This document shows, piece after piece, positions 1 through 9,768 of a DNA stretch of 64,000 nucleotides. Both the position numbers and the translations under genes were made by a program. This DNA comes from Collimonas arenae (GTDB lineage: Bacteria > Pseudomonadota > Gammaproteobacteria > Burkholderiales > Burkholderiaceae_D). The first letter of the stretch is position 1. Each line of letters opens with the position of its first letter. The notes beneath the pieces were generated by a model. It ran no database searches and was not told the origin of the DNA. It was given only the letters and a program-made list of their open reading frames with translations. Location of the stretch: the NCBI RefSeq assembly GCF_001584165.1, contig NZ_CP013233.1, forward strand, positions 2,240,620 to 2,304,619. The letters run 5' to 3'.

Positions 1-2
1 CT

Positions 3-281
3 GCCGCTTTCGTCAAGGCAAAACTTCCAAAGGACGCGTTCGTCAAGAATATCCGCCAGGCCAGGTCAACGATTGGCGTGGTGGCGCAGCGGAGATGGGC
101 ATCGGTCGTGCGGATTCGCTATAACACGCAAGCCGGCGATACCCCGCCAGGGCTATATGCCAACATCGATTACGCTACCGACCTTCGGGATGGTACGACG
201 GTTTTCGAATTGATCAGCTTTCAACTCGATCCGAATGGAGTGTGGCGCGTGACCGGATATATTCCGCGCAATAAACAATAA
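3..281 (+). CDS. DUF4019 domain protein, C-terminal part (cut by window start)
   Basis: The reading frame is open from base 3 to the stop at 279-281, giving about 92 residues without a start codon, so the 5' end lies outside the window. The C-terminal pattern (an ASVVRIRYNT-like strand, an acidic turn, a VFELISFQLD strand and the ending WRVTGYIPR) is that of DUF4019 proteins, small usually secreted bacterial proteins of unknown function with an NTF2-like look. A GTG at 78 could be mistaken for a start, but the frame continues upstream with good coding character. Family assignment is from memory of the domain pattern. Confidence 0.7.
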   Translation, partial: AAFVKAKLPKDAFVKNIRQARSTIGVVAQRRWASVVRIRYNTQAGDTPPGLYANIDYATDLRDGTTVFELISFQLDPNGVWRVTGYIPRNKQ

Positions 282-338
282 TCCAAATCAACGCGGGAAG
301 CTCGGCGCCGCAAGAGTAGGCCCGGGCGGCCGTCCAAA

Positions 339-1493
339 TTACGGCTGAAGCTTGCCGGCCAGCCAGGCCCTCAGTTGTGCTGCCAGTTCAGGCGGTAATT
401 CACCAAGAACCCCATGTCGATGCGCGGGGATGTGGGCGGTAGGATTGGCCGCTGCGTCAAACGCGAAATGCGCAAACATCGCGCCCCATGCCGATCTGAT
501 TTCCGGCGACAAGCCCCTCATGTTCAACAAAGCGTGGAAGAGGGCGTCGAATGGTGAGTGCGGTTGGTCGGCGCTGCCGATCGAACCGCCCCACCAATAG
601 TTGATCAGTATATTGATTTTCTCAAGCGATTCGACGTGATGCCACCATAAGGTCGGGATATAAATCGCGTCGCCTGGTTCCAGCTCTGTCATCTGGGCGG
701 CAGCCAATGCTTCTCTGAATTTTGGATAGCGTTGAAAGTCGGGCTGGTTCAGTGACACCATGCTGATTGGGGCGCCGGTTGGCGCGTAATCGAGCGGACC
801 GATGTACAGGTTCGATACCTGCTCCGGTGGAAACAACGTGAACCGCCGGCGACCACTGACCGAACAGGCAATATTGTGTGCTTCATCGATATGCGCCGGG
901 ACCGTAACCTTATTGCCTATCCATATCCGCGGCAAGATCGACGGATCAAGTGCGGTCAGCTTGTTTTCATTTAAAAAACCGGGCATGCAATCTGCGATCC
1001 TGGCGCTCTGTACGGCAACCGAGGGCGACTCGGGAAATCGGGCATAGCGCAACAATTGCTCCAGGACTGCGGATACCGGCAGCCGGTTGCGCATGAAATT
1101 GAAACCGTTCATGTCGCCCTGATAGAAGATCCTGCCTTTCACCTCAGGCGGCGTCATGATGGCGTCGACGTGGTTACCGTTATCGAAACCGTGCAAGTAG
1201 CGGCAAACTGCTTCCGGCGAGTGCAGTCCATGCCGGACCACCGGCCATTTCCTGACAAATCCCCTCAGGACTGCCGGCCTGTATTGGGCAATGATTTCAT
1301 TCTTGAAAATCTCGTCGTCAACGTCATGCCATTCTGGAATTTTTTGCAATTTCTGGCTTTCGGCAGTCATGTTTTTGCGGTATTCGGCATCTGCTGCGCG
1401 ATCTTGAGAATTGGCGCGATTGGATAGCGCTACTGAGGCCGTCGCGCTTGGCTCGCCAATTCTAGCCGATTTTGTGGCAATTCCAGATTGCAT
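339..1493 (-). CDS. Cupin-like (JmjC-type) domain protein
   Basis: Up to 384 residues. The core (about residues 55-300) is a cupin_8/JmjC-like double-stranded beta-helix of the Fe(II)/2-oxoglutarate oxygenase superfamily. The visible metal-binding triad is H and D in PAHIDEAHN and a distal H in WWHHVES, followed by the usual NYWWGG turn. The region just before the triad (RIWIGNKV) and the FPPEQVSNLY segment are typical of bacterial members that are probably small-molecule or protein hydroxylases; the substrate is unknown. The first 41 residues are low complexity, and an internal ATG at 1370 (MTAESQ) may be the true start; neither start has a clear Shine-Dalgarno. It is monocistronic with no informative neighbour. 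Confidence 0.8.
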   Translation of the reverse strand: MQSGIATKSARIGEPSATASVALSNRANSQDRAADAEYRKNMTAESQKLQKIPEWHDVDDEIFKNEIIAQYRPAVLRGFVRKWPVVRHGLHSPEAVCRYLHGFDNGNHVDAIMTPPEVKGRIFYQGDMNGFNFMRNRLPVSAVLEQLLRYARFPESPSVAVQSARIADCMPGFLNENKLTALDPSILPRIWIGNKVTVPAHIDEAHNIACSVSGRRRFTLFPPEQVSNLYIGPLDYAPTGAPISMVSLNQPDFQRYPKFREALAAAQMTELEPGDAIYIPTLWWHHVESLEKINILINYWWGGSIGSADQPHSPFDALFHALLNMRGLSPEIRSAWGAMFAHFAFDAAANPTAHIPAHRHGVLGELPPELAAQLRAWLAGKLQP

Positions 1494-1649
1494 CGATGCG
1501 CTGGCGGAACATCCAGAAAGCGGGCTAGTGCTTAGATGTGGCTGAGAGGGAGCTCGCCGGCATCGAGCATTTCGGCAAAAGGCATCATTACCCGTATCTC
1601 ATTCTGATAAATCCTGTTGGAAGTGTGATTCCGGCGGCTGGCTGGCAGC

Positions 1650-1833
1650 ATGTCGGGAGGAGAGCAGCGGATGCATGCCATCGCGCGCGAGCTGATGGCG
1701 CCGGTGGTGATGCAGCAACTAATTGATGGATGTGCTGATGGCGATTGAGCAGGATGGGATGACGGTATTGCTGGTGGAGCAGCGTAGGCTTCTCTCGGAT
1801 TGTAGAACTGCCTGTCAGTTTGCTGCTCAATAA
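1650..1833 (+). pseudogene. Remnant of a LivF-type branched-chain amino acid ABC ATPase
   Basis: Two short reading frames carry recognisable pieces of the C-terminal half of LivF. From 1650 the frame reads MSGGEQRMHAIARELMAP, an ABC signature (LSGGQQQ) with its following helix. It jumps directly to an APVVMQQL segment, so Walker B (LLLDEP) has been deleted, then stops. From 1738 another frame reads EQDGMTVLLVEQ, the beta-strand with the H-loop region of LivF. An internal deletion plus a frameshift and no surrounding transporter genes show a decayed fragment. The rest of 1494-1922 has no gene that I can support. Confidence 0.6.
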
Positions 1834-1922
1834 CGCTGGCATATTGCCATCGGGCTGTGGCGGGGGGAAAGGAGTCGGCCTATTGGTCAAACTCGCTTCC
1901 CCCGGTGGGAGCCAGGTTCAGG

Positions 1923-3278
1923 TCAATCGCGAATTTCCAGGGCGCGATTCAGGCTCAAGGCTGCCATTGAGCAGGCTGCGCCCGACAGCAGGTAGAAACT
2001 GACGTAGGCCAGACCGAAGTGTGCTGACAGGCCGAGTGCGACCAGTGGTGCGAAACCTGCACCAACCAGCCATGCCAGATCGGAGGTCAATGCGGCACCG
2101 GTATAGCGATACTTGGCAGGGAAATTTGCCGTCACTGCGCCGGCCGCCTGGCCATACGACAGGCCAAGCAGGCTGAAGCCCAGCAAAATGAATGCGTTCT
2201 GGCCAAATTCACCGCCGTTCATCAAGGTTGGTACGAACGCGCTAAGTATGGCAATCAATAATGCGCAGGCGCCGAGCGTGGTGCGGCGGCCGATGCGGTC
2301 GGCAATCAAGCCCGAAGCGACCACGCCCACAGCCATGAGGGCCGCGCCGATGATCTCGATGTGCAGGAAGTCGCTTGGTGCACGCAGCGAATACAAGGTG
2401 ATCCATGACAACGGGAACACGGTGACCAGATGGAACAACGCATAGCTCGCCAGTGCCGCCAAGGCGCCGATGATCAGGTTGCGACCTTGCGACCGGGTCA
2501 TTTCGATGGCGTTGGTCGGTTCCAGCTCGCGTTCATCAAGCAGGCGCGCGTATTCCGGAGTGGAAACCAGGCGCAGCCGGGCAAACAAGGCCACCACATT
2601 GATTGCAAAGGCCACATAGAAAGGATAGCGCCAGCCCCAGTCAAGGAAATCGTCAGTCGTCAGGTTGGCGAGCATGTAGGCGAACAGGCTGCCGGCAACG
2701 ATGAAGCCGATCGGCGCGCCGAGCTGGCCCATCATGGCATACCAGCCGCGCTTCTTGGCTGGCGCATTTAACGCCAGCAGGGAAGGCAAACCGTCCCAGG
2801 AGCCGCCGAGGGCAATGCCCTGGCCGATACGCAACAGCGACAGCAGGACGATCGAGGCGAAGCCCAGATGCTCATAAGTTGGCAGGAAGGCAATCCCGGC
2901 CGTGGACAGGCCAAGGATAAATAGTGCTGCAGTAAGTTTTACCTCGCGCCCGAAATAGCGCTGGATTGCCATGAATGCAACAGTGCCGAACGGTCGCGCT
3001 AAAAAAGCAAACGAAAAGATGACGAACGCATACAATGTGCCTTCCAACTGCGGTTCAGACGGGAAAAAGACCGCCGGAAACACCAGCACTGAGGCTATCG
3101 CGTAGACGAAGAAGTCGAAATACTCGGAGGCGCGGCCGATAACCACGCCAATCGCAATTTCGCCCGGAGCAATTGCCGGGTGGTCAGACCTTGTAGTTTG
3201 GCCGTCTTTGACGGTTGACTGAGACGAAAAATTGGCGGAATGTTCGCTATTTATATGGATACTGGTCATGATCGTCAT
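1923..3278 (-). CDS. MFS transporter, metabolite:H+ symporter (MHS) family
   Basis: 451 residues with 12 predicted membrane segments. It matches the MHS branch of the major facilitator superfamily (ShiA, ProP, KgtP relatives), proton symporters for organic acids, shikimate or betaines. Visible marks are the first-helix region with EYFDFFVYA, the motif LRIGQGIALGGSWDG in helix 4, the loop motif GLIADRIGRRTT between helices 8 and 9, and a soluble 40-residue N-terminal tail with no signal peptide. The substrate cannot be told from sequence. It is divergent from the cyo operon across 3279-3423 and probably transcribed alone. Confidence 0.85.
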   Translation of the reverse strand: MTIMTSIHINSEHSANFSSQSTVKDGQTTRSDHPAIAPGEIAIGVVIGRASEYFDFFVYAIASVLVFPAVFFPSEPQLEGTLYAFVIFSFAFLARPFGTVAFMAIQRYFGREVKLTAALFILGLSTAGIAFLPTYEHLGFASIVLLSLLRIGQGIALGGSWDGLPSLLALNAPAKKRGWYAMMGQLGAPIGFIVAGSLFAYMLANLTTDDFLDWGWRYPFYVAFAINVVALFARLRLVSTPEYARLLDERELEPTNAIEMTRSQGRNLIIGALAALASYALFHLVTVFPLSWITLYSLRAPSDFLHIEIIGAALMAVGVVASGLIADRIGRRTTLGACALLIAILSAFVPTLMNGGEFGQNAFILLGFSLLGLSYGQAAGAVTANFPAKYRYTGAALTSDLAWLVGAGFAPLVALGLSAHFGLAYVSFYLLSGAACSMAALSLNRALEIRD

Positions 3279-3423
3279 TTCTCACAAAGTAAGTTGCGGC
3301 CTGAGAATGCGCCAACCCCTTCCAAATGTCGCTTGCAAGGGTAGGACAAAACGTCCAATCGCCAACGCACACCAGTAGTTGTACATTATCATGATTTTCT
3401 TGCTTCGACTGGAACTTTACTGC

Positions 3424-4353
3424 ATGTTTTCTCTAATAGTTCGTCGCGGACTGCTCCTTCTCCCCGTCATTTTATTGGCCGGGTGCAATACGGTGGTAAT
3501 GAATCCGTCAGGTGACATTGCCAAACAGCAGAGCCATCTCATCATCGTCTCCACATTATTAATGCTGCTCATCATCATTCCGGTGATCGCATTGACTATA
3601 TGGTTTGCCTGGCGCTACCGGAAAAACAATACCGCGGCGCGCTATGAACCAGACTGGGATCACTCGACCCAGCTCGAGCTGGTGATCTGGGGCGCACCGC
3701 TGCTCATCATCATCGCTCTCGGCCTGCTGACCTGGATCAGCACCCATACCCTCGATCCGTACCGGCCGCTGTCGCGCCTGGATGCAGACCGCCCGGTTTC
3801 GGCCGATACCAAGACGCTTACTGTCGAAGTCGTGGCGCTGGACTGGAAATGGCTGTTCATCTATCCGGAGCAGGGTATTGCCACGGTCAATGAACTGGCT
3901 GCGCCGGTCGACATGCCGATCCGCTTCAAGATTACCGCTTCCACAGTGATGAACTCGTTCTTCATTCCTGCGCTGGCTGGTCAGATCTACGCGATGCCGG
4001 GCATGGAGACCTCGCTCAACGCGGTCATCAATCAGCCAGGCGAGTTCGAAGGCTTCTCGGCGAACTATAGCGGCGCTGGCTTCTCCGGCATGCGCTTCAA
4101 GTTCCACGGCATGACAGCAGAAAACTTCGATCAATGGGTGAAGAATGCCAAGGCCGGCGGCGGAGCGCTGAAGCGCGCCGAGTACCTGGAACTGGAAAAG
4201 CCTAGCGAGCGCGATCCGGTACGCCGTTTTGCGGCTGTCGACAGCGACCTGTACCACGCGATCGTCAACCGCTGCGTCGAACCCGGCCAGGTGTGCATGG
4301 ACAAGATGATGGCCACCGACACCAATGTCAAGGCAGGCATGCATCATGAATAA
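3424..4353 (+). CDS. cyoA: Cytochrome bo3 quinol oxidase subunit II
   Basis: About 309 residues. It is a lipoprotein: the start at 3424 places a short signal peptide before the lipobox LLAGC, with Cys at residue 21. The longer reading frame from 3379 would put 15 extra residues before the signal. Two membrane helices follow (around 35-60 and 80-100), then the periplasmic cupredoxin domain. The CuA ligands of cytochrome c oxidases are absent, as expected for a quinol oxidase. Diagnostic stretches are LDWKWLFIYPEQGIA and FFIPALAGQIYAMPGM. It is the first gene of the operon cyoABCD-SURF1-regBA; a 102-bp gap separates it from cyoB. Confidence 0.95.
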   Translation: MFSLIVRRGLLLLPVILLAGCNTVVMNPSGDIAKQQSHLIIVSTLLMLLIIIPVIALTIWFAWRYRKNNTAARYEPDWDHSTQLELVIWGAPLLIIIALGLLTWISTHTLDPYRPLSRLDADRPVSADTKTLTVEVVALDWKWLFIYPEQGIATVNELAAPVDMPIRFKITASTVMNSFFIPALAGQIYAMPGMETSLNAVINQPGEFEGFSANYSGAGFSGMRFKFHGMTAENFDQWVKNAKAGGGALKRAEYLELEKPSERDPVRRFAAVDSDLYHAIVNRCVEPGQVCMDKMMATDTNVKAGMHHE

Positions 4354-4455
4354 CCACCAGCAAGCCGCCCTGGCAGCCTTCCAGCCAGCGTGCCGCTTTG
4401 CCGGTACTGGCGCCGTGGCAGGCGCCGCGTCCTCCTTTTTCCTCGGAAAGTAACA

Positions 4456-6459
4456 ATGCTAGACCATATTGATCTGACCAAGCTGATCTTCGGCCGTCTC
4501 ACCTGGGACGCGATTCCCTTTCACGAACCGATCCTGCTGGTGACCTTCGCCATGGTCGCGCTCGGCGGCGTGGCGTTGCTTGCCGCGCTGACTTATTACC
4601 GCGTATGGGGCACCCTGTGGCGCGATTGGTTCACCAGCATCGACCATAAACGGATCGGTATCATGTACATGGTGCTAGGCTTGGTGATGCTGCTGCGCGG
4701 CTTCGCCGATGCGCTGATGATGCGCGCCCAGCAAGCCTTCGCGTTCGGCGATTCCGCCGGCTTCCTGCCACCACACCATTACGACCAGATCTTCACCGCG
4801 CACGGCGTGATCATGATTTTCTTCGTCGCAATGCCGCTGGTTACCGGTCTGATGAACTATGTTGTACCGCTGCAGATCGGCGCTCGTGACGTGGCTTTCC
4901 CGTTTCTCAACAACTTCAGCTTCTGGATGACCACATTCGGTGGCGGCCTGGTCATGGCTTCGCTGTTCGTCGGCGAATTCGCTCGTACCGGCTGGCTCGC
5001 GTATCCGCCGCTGTCTGGCATTCTGGGTAGTCCGGACGTGGGGGTCGACTACTACATATGGGCATTGCAGATTGCCGGGGTAGGGACCTTGCTGTCCGGG
5101 GTCAACCTGATCGTGACCATCGTCAAGATGCGTGCGCCTGGCATGAACATGATGAAGATGCCGGTGTTTACCTGGACTGCGCTGTGCACCAACGTGCTGA
5201 TCGTCGCTGCGTTCCCTGTGCTGACCGCCGTATTGGGCATGCTGGCGCTGGACCGCGTGGTCGGCACCAATTTCTTCACCAATGACATGGGCGGCAACGC
5301 CATGATGTATGTCAATCTGATCTGGATCTGGGGCCACCCAGAGGTGTACATCCTGATCCTGCCAGCCTTCGGTATTTTCTCGGAAGTGGTATCGACCTTC
5401 AGCAGCAAGCGCCTGTTCGGTTATACCTCGATGGTTTATGCGACCGTGGTTATCACCATCCTGTCCTACCTGGTATGGCTGCACCATTTCTTCACCATGG
5501 GTTCGGGAGCCAGCGTCAACTCGTTCTTCGGCATCACCACGATGATCATCTCGATCCCGACAGGGGCCAAGATATTCAACTGGTTGTTCACCATGTACCG
5601 TGGCCGCATCCGCTTTGAAGTGCCAATGCTGTGGACCATGGGTTTCATGATCACCTTCGTCATCGGTGGCATGACCGGCGTGCTGCTGGCAGTACCGCCA
5701 GCCGATTTCGTGCTGCATAACAGCCTGTTCCTGATCGCTCACTTCCACAACGTGATCATCGGTGGCGTCCTGTTCGGTATGTTTGCCGGTATCAACTACT
5801 GGTTCCCGAAGGCATTCGGTTACAAGCTTGACGATTTCTGGGGCCGTTGCTGCTTCTGGTTCTGGACCATCGGCTTCTACTTCGCCTTCATGCCGCTGTA
5901 CGTACTGGGCCTGATGGGCGTGACGCGCCGCATGAGCCACTTCGAAGATCCGTCGCTGCAGATCTGGTTCATCATCGCTGCATTCGGTGCTGTCCTGATC
6001 GCACTCGGTATCGCTTCGTTCCTGGTCCAACTGGTTGTCAGCTTCCGTCGCCGTCACGAACTGCGTGACACGACTGGCGATCCTTGGGGTGGCCGTACTC
6101 TGGAATGGTCGACTTCGTCGCCGCCGCCAGACTATAACTTCGCGTTCACGCCAGTGGTGCACGACAACGATGCATGGACTGACATGAAGAACAATAACTA
6201 TGTTCGTCCGCAGCAAGGCTTCACCGATATCCACATGCCGAAGAATACGGCTGCCGGATTCATCATTGCCGGGCTGAGTGCAGCAGTTGGTTTCGCGCTG
6301 ATCTGGCAGATGTGGCTGTTGGCCGGCCTCGGTTTCGTAGCGATGGTTGCCGCTGTCATCATCCATACTTTCAATTACAACCGCGATTACCACATCCCGG
6401 CGGATGAAGTTATCCGCACAGAGGGTGAACGCACACGTTTGCTGGCTAGCCATGTCTGA
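4456..6459 (+). CDS. cyoB: Cytochrome bo3 quinol oxidase subunit I
   Basis: 667 residues, the usual CyoB length, with about 15 membrane helices. It is the catalytic heme-copper subunit that oxidises quinol, reduces O2 and pumps protons. Visible hallmarks are [11 protein letters not shown] (low-spin heme ligand), [12 protein letters not shown] with the His-Tyr crosslink of the CuB site, [10 protein letters not shown] (two CuB His), and HFHNVIIGG (heme ligands). The start at 4456 is chosen because GGAAAG lies 5 bases upstream and the protein then begins [10 protein letters not shown]; the frame extends 66 bases further upstream without coding character. It overlaps cyoC by 8 bp. Confidence 0.97.
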   Translation: MLDHIDLTKLIFGRLTWDAIPFHEPILLVTFAMVALGGVALLAALTYYRVWGTLWRDWFTSIDHKRIGIMYMVLGLVMLLRGFADALMMRAQQAFAFGDSAGFLPPHHYDQIFTAHGVIMIFFVAMPLVTGLMNYVVPLQIGARDVAFPFLNNFSFWMTTFGGGLVMASLFVGEFARTGWLAYPPLSGILGSPDVGVDYYIWALQIAGVGTLLSGVNLIVTIVKMRAPGMNMMKMPVFTWTALCTNVLIVAAFPVLTAVLGMLALDRVVGTNFFTNDMGGNAMMYVNLIWIWGHPEVYILILPAFGIFSEVVSTFSSKRLFGYTSMVYATVVITILSYLVWLHHFFTMGSGASVNSFFGITTMIISIPTGAKIFNWLFTMYRGRIRFEVPMLWTMGFMITFVIGGMTGVLLAVPPADFVLHNSLFLIAHFHNVIIGGVLFGMFAGINYWFPKAFGYKLDDFWGRCCFWFWTIGFYFAFMPLYVLGLMGVTRRMSHFEDPSLQIWFIIAAFGAVLIALGIASFLVQLVVSFRRRHELRDTTGDPWGGRTLEWSTSSPPPDYNFAFTPVVHDNDAWTDMKNNNYVRPQQGFTDIHMPKNTAAGFIIAGLSAAVGFALIWQMWLLAGLGFVAMVAAVIIHTFNYNRDYHIPADEVIRTEGERTRLLASHV

Positions 6460-7087
6460 TATCTCAACTTCCTCCGCTGGCGCGCTGAGCGCCGATCCGA
6501 GCTCGCGCTATTTTGTGCGCGAGCACCATCCAGAAAACGGCACTTTGCTCGGTTTCTGGCTGTACCTGATGAGCGACTGTCTGGTGTTTGCCTGTCTGTT
6601 CGCGACCTACGCTGTCCTCGGTCGCAACTATGCAGGCGGCCCGACCGGCGCTGAATTGTTCGACCTGCCGCTGGTGGCCCTCAACACAGCGTTGCTGCTG
6701 CTGTCGTCGATCACCTACGGTTTCGCCATGCTGGAAATGCAGCGCAAGAAGCAAGGTGCAACCATCGCCTGGCTGGCCATCACCGGCGTGCTTGGCGCCT
6801 GCTTCATCGCTTTCGAGCTGTACGAGTTCGCGCACCTGATCCACGAAGGCGCTGGCCCGCAACGCAGCGGCTTCCTGACCTCGTTCTTTGCACTGGTGGC
6901 TACCCACGGCTTGCACGTCAGCTTCGGCATCATCTGGCTGATCACGCTGATATTCCAGGTCCGTCGTCACGGCCTGACACCAGAAAACGGCCGGCGCCTG
7001 ATGTGCCTGTCGATGTTCTGGCACTTTCTTGACGTTGTCTGGATCGGCGTCTTCACCTTTGTCTATCTGATGGGAGTCTTGCCATGA
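6452..7087 (+). CDS. cyoC: Cytochrome bo3 quinol oxidase subunit III
   Basis: 211 residues and five membrane helices, matching CyoC. Family stretches include [20 protein letters not shown] near the N-terminus, [13 protein letters not shown] and [15 protein letters not shown] [19 protein letters not shown] at the C-terminus. The start ATG at 6452 lies inside the end of cyoB (8-bp overlap), so translation is probably coupled; it also overlaps cyoD by 4 bp (ATGA). Confidence 0.96.
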   Translation: MSDISTSSAGALSADPSSRYFVREHHPENGTLLGFWLYLMSDCLVFACLFATYAVLGRNYAGGPTGAELFDLPLVALNTALLLLSSITYGFAMLEMQRKKQGATIAWLAITGVLGACFIAFELYEFAHLIHEGAGPQRSGFLTSFFALVATHGLHVSFGIIWLITLIFQVRRHGLTPENGRRLMCLSMFWHFLDVVWIGVFTFVYLMGVLP

Positions 7088-7539
7088 GCGGGCATCAACA
7101 ACACCCGGCGCTAGTCGTCCCGCACAGCCATGATCACGACACGCATGTCGATCACGGCACTGTAAAAAGCTACGTAACCGGCTTCGTGCTGGCCGTCATC
7201 CTGACCGCCATTCCATTCTGGCTGGTGATGGGCAAGGTGATCGATAAATCCAGCACTACCGGTATCGTGCTGCTGGCTTTCGGCGCCGTGCAGATCGTGG
7301 TTCACATGATCTACTTCCTGCACATGAACACCAAGTCCGAAGGCGGCTGGACCATGCTGGCAATGCTCTTCACCGTCATGGTGGTGGGGATCATGTTGAG
7401 CGGTTCGCTGTGGGTGATGTACCACCTGAACCACAACATGATGCCTGGCATGACGCCAGCATCGATGCAGGAAACCGTACCTGAATCGATGCAAAACATG
7501 CCGGCTTCGCATGACATGCACAACATGAAAATGCAATGA
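7084..7539 (+). CDS. cyoD: Cytochrome bo3 quinol oxidase subunit IV, with His-rich and Met-rich tails
   Basis: 151 residues against about 110 in E. coli. The central part (about 28-118) is a standard CyoD with three helices ([50 protein letters not shown]). It has two additions: a His/Asp-rich head ([11 protein letters not shown]) and a Met-rich tail of about 35 residues with [18 protein letters not shown]. Such Met/His clusters are typical of copper-binding segments; a role in loading copper into the CuB site is inference. It overlaps cyoC and the SURF1 gene by ATGA junctions. Confidence 0.95.
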   Translation: MSGHQQHPALVVPHSHDHDTHVDHGTVKSYVTGFVLAVILTAIPFWLVMGKVIDKSSTTGIVLLAFGAVQIVVHMIYFLHMNTKSEGGWTMLAMLFTVMVVGIMLSGSLWVMYHLNHNMMPGMTPASMQETVPESMQNMPASHDMHNMKMQ

Positions 7540-8435
7540 CCCCGGCGCCGCACAGCAAGGTGCCCGGCGACGGATTGCCGGATAACACTGCTGTTGCGGC
7601 ACAAGATGTAAAGCCGCGGCAGCGCTCTCGCGCCACGCGGCTGCTGCTGGCTGCTTGCGCAGGGTTGTTGTTCTTTGGCTTTGTGGCGCTGGGCAGTTGG
7701 CAGTTGAAACGCCTGCAATGGAAGCTCGACCTGATCGAACGGGTTGAGCAACGCGTCCATGCTCCGGCAACGGCTGCTCCCGATCGGGAAAGCTGGCCAC
7801 ACATTAGCGCCGAAAATGACGAATATCGTCATGTCCGCCTTACCGGCAATTTCCTGTATGAACTGACCACACCTGTCCAGGCCGTCACCGAACTCGGCAA
7901 CGGCTTCTGGCTGCTGACGCCGTTGCGTAGCGCCGATGGCAACATAGTGATGGTTAACCGCGGCTTCGTTGCCGCCAAGGTGGGCGATTGGAAATCGCAG
8001 GACTCTGCCGAGCAAACTGGTGCAGGCTTGAGCTCTCCCGCACCTGTCAGTGTGACCGGATTGCTGCGCATCAGTGAGCCCGGCGGAGGCTTCTTGCGCC
8101 ACAATGATCCAAGTGCCAACCACTGGTATTCGCGCGATGTGCAGGCGATTGCCGCAGCGCGCGGCCTGTCCGCCGCAGCGCCTTACTTCGTCGATGCCGA
8201 TGCTGGCCAGAGCGGTTCCGGCGGGACGGCGGCCGGGCAACCGATCGGCGGCCTGACCGTGATCTCCTTCCATAACAGTCATTTGGTTTATGCTCTCACT
8301 TGGTATGCTCTCGCCTTGATGGTGGCGGGCGCCTGCTTCTGGGTGGTGCGCGAGGAGCGCCGCATGCTGCGCGTTGCCGCCAGCGCCAGTGGCGACGGTA
8401 TCGACCGGGAAAGTGAAGATGGCAAGCAAAATTGA
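7536..8435 (+). CDS. SURF1-family oxidase assembly protein
   Basis: 299 residues. SURF1 proteins help insert heme into heme-copper oxidase subunit I. The topology is the family's: N-terminal helix (about 34-52) followed by GSWQLKRLQWK, a periplasmic domain with FWLLTPLRSADG and VMVNRGFVAA, and a C-terminal helix (about 255-275) after FHNSHLVYALTWYALA, where the conserved NxHLxYAxTW motif is visible. It has a longer than usual N-terminal cytoplasmic stretch and a 20-residue insertion near KSQDSAEQTG. It overlaps cyoD by 4 bp and the kinase gene by 17 bp. SURF1 is best known for aa3 oxidases; here it serves a CyoA-D set. Confidence 0.88.
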   Translation: MTPAPHSKVPGDGLPDNTAVAAQDVKPRQRSRATRLLLAACAGLLFFGFVALGSWQLKRLQWKLDLIERVEQRVHAPATAAPDRESWPHISAENDEYRHVRLTGNFLYELTTPVQAVTELGNGFWLLTPLRSADGNIVMVNRGFVAAKVGDWKSQDSAEQTGAGLSSPAPVSVTGLLRISEPGGGFLRHNDPSANHWYSRDVQAIAAARGLSAAAPYFVDADAGQSGSGGTAAGQPIGGLTVISFHNSHLVYALTWYALALMVAGACFWVVREERRMLRVAASASGDGIDRESEDGKQN

Positions 8436-9768
8436 ACCCAATGCAAATACAGGCGAATTGAAGGAAGCAATAGCGGGCGCTGCCGGTCCTGAAGACACCA
8501 CCGGCCACAAGAACATGCTGCGGCTGATCCAGTTACGCTGGATCGCCGTGATCGGCCAGATCACTACCATCGCGGTGGTGATGATCGGCTTCGGTATCCA
8601 CCTGCCGCTGCCACACATGTTGATGGTGCTGGCTTGCCTGATTGCCTTCAATATCGGCAGTCACCTGCGCTGGCACGAACGTACGGAGGTGAGCAACAAT
8701 GAATTGTTCCTGGCGTTGCTGGTGGATGTCGGGAGCTTAACTGCTCAGCTCTACCTCAGCGGCGGCACCGCCAATCCATTCGCATTTTTGTTCCTGCTGC
8801 AGGTCATTCTGAGCGCGGTGCTGCTGGAAGCATGGTCTACCTGGACCATCGTGGCGATCACCAGTGCATGCCTGGCGGGGCTGTCGCTGTTTTCCGAGCC
8901 CTTGCGCTTGCCGGCCGATCATGGCAATGGTTTGGCCAGTCTGTACGTCGATGGCATGCTGCTATGCTTTGCCATGATCGCTGCGCTGCTGGTGTTTTTT
9001 GTCACGCGCATCAACCATAACCTGCGCGCCGGCGATGCCCAGCTTGCCGACCTGCGTCAACGCGCGGCGGAGGAAGATCACATCGTGCGCATGGGGCTGC
9101 TGGCTTCAGGTGCGGCGCACGAACTCGGCACGCCGTTGGCCACACTTTCCGTTATCCTGGGCGACTGGCGACGTATGCCGGAATTCAGCAATAACAGCGA
9201 ACTGCTGGAAGAAATCAGCGAAATGCAGACCCAACTGCAGCGCTGTAAAAGCATCGTCAGCGGCATCCTGTTGTCGGCTGGCGAAGCGCGTGGTGAATCG
9301 TCGGTAAAAACCACCATCAGCACGTTTTTGAACGACCTGGCCAAGGAATGGTGCACCACCCGGCCTATCGTATCGTTTGCCTATGAAAACAGAATCCAGC
9401 AGGACATGCCAGTGGTGTTCGATTCTGCGCTCAAGCAGATGATTTGCAATGTGCTGGATAATGCCCTTGAAGCCTCGCCGCAATGGGTCAGCCTGGAAGC
9501 TACCCGCGAAGGCGATTCGCTCATCTTGCAGGTCACCGACGCCGGTCCCGGTTTCGTGCCGGCCATGCTAAATCATATTGGCAAGCCATACCAATCGAGC
9601 AAAGGCCGGCCCGGCAGCGGCTTGGGCCTGTTCTTCGTCGTCAATGTCGCACGTAAATTGGGCGGCGTCGTGAGTGCCAGGAATCGGTCCGAAGGTGGGG
9701 CCGAAGTCCGCCTTACTTTGCCGCTGGCAGCCATCAGCCTTGAAGAGGAAATTGTCAATGTCGGTTGA
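8419..9768 (+). CDS. regB: Redox sensor histidine kinase, RegB/PrrB/ActS family
   Basis: 449 residues. Six membrane helices in the first 220 residues are followed by HisKA and HATPase domains. The quinone-site signature SGGTANPFAFLFLLQ is present, as is the H-box GAAHELGTPL with phospho-accepting His about 234. A Cys at about 276 in QRCKSI lies where I recall the redox-active Cys265 of RegB. N and G boxes (NVLDNALEAS, DAGPGF, GSGLGLFF) are intact. RegB kinases sense quinone redox state and control oxidase and energy genes through RegA. The start at 8419 lies inside the SURF1 gene; earlier starts would lengthen an uncharacteristic tail. It overlaps regA. Confidence 0.92.
   Translation: MASKIEPNANTGELKEAIAGAAGPEDTTGHKNMLRLIQLRWIAVIGQITTIAVVMIGFGIHLPLPHMLMVLACLIAFNIGSHLRWHERTEVSNNELFLALLVDVGSLTAQLYLSGGTANPFAFLFLLQVILSAVLLEAWSTWTIVAITSACLAGLSLFSEPLRLPADHGNGLASLYVDGMLLCFAMIAALLVFFVTRINHNLRAGDAQLADLRQRAAEEDHIVRMGLLASGAAHELGTPLATLSVILGDWRRMPEFSNNSELLEEISEMQTQLQRCKSIVSGILLSAGEARGESSVKTTISTFLNDLAKEWCTTRPIVSFAYENRIQQDMPVVFDSALKQMICNVLDNALEASPQWVSLEATREGDSLILQVTDAGPGFVPAMLNHIGKPYQSSKGRPGSGLGLFFVVNVARKLGGVVSARNRSEGGAEVRLTLPLAAISLEEEIVNVG

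Noticed and set aside
1532..1612. Minus-strand stretch reading like a protein C-terminus (MMPFAEMLDAGELPLSHI then stop)
   Set aside because: It looks coding-like but is under 30 residues; I could not assign a family and it may be chance.
4675..6453. 592-codon open frame on the minus strand opposite cyoB
   Set aside because: It lies wholly inside cyoB, has His/Gln/Asp-rich nonsense composition and no ribosome site; it is a GC-driven shadow.
7311..8651. 446-codon minus-strand frame across cyoD, SURF1 and regB
   Set aside because: It crosses three real genes and has no recognisable protein content.
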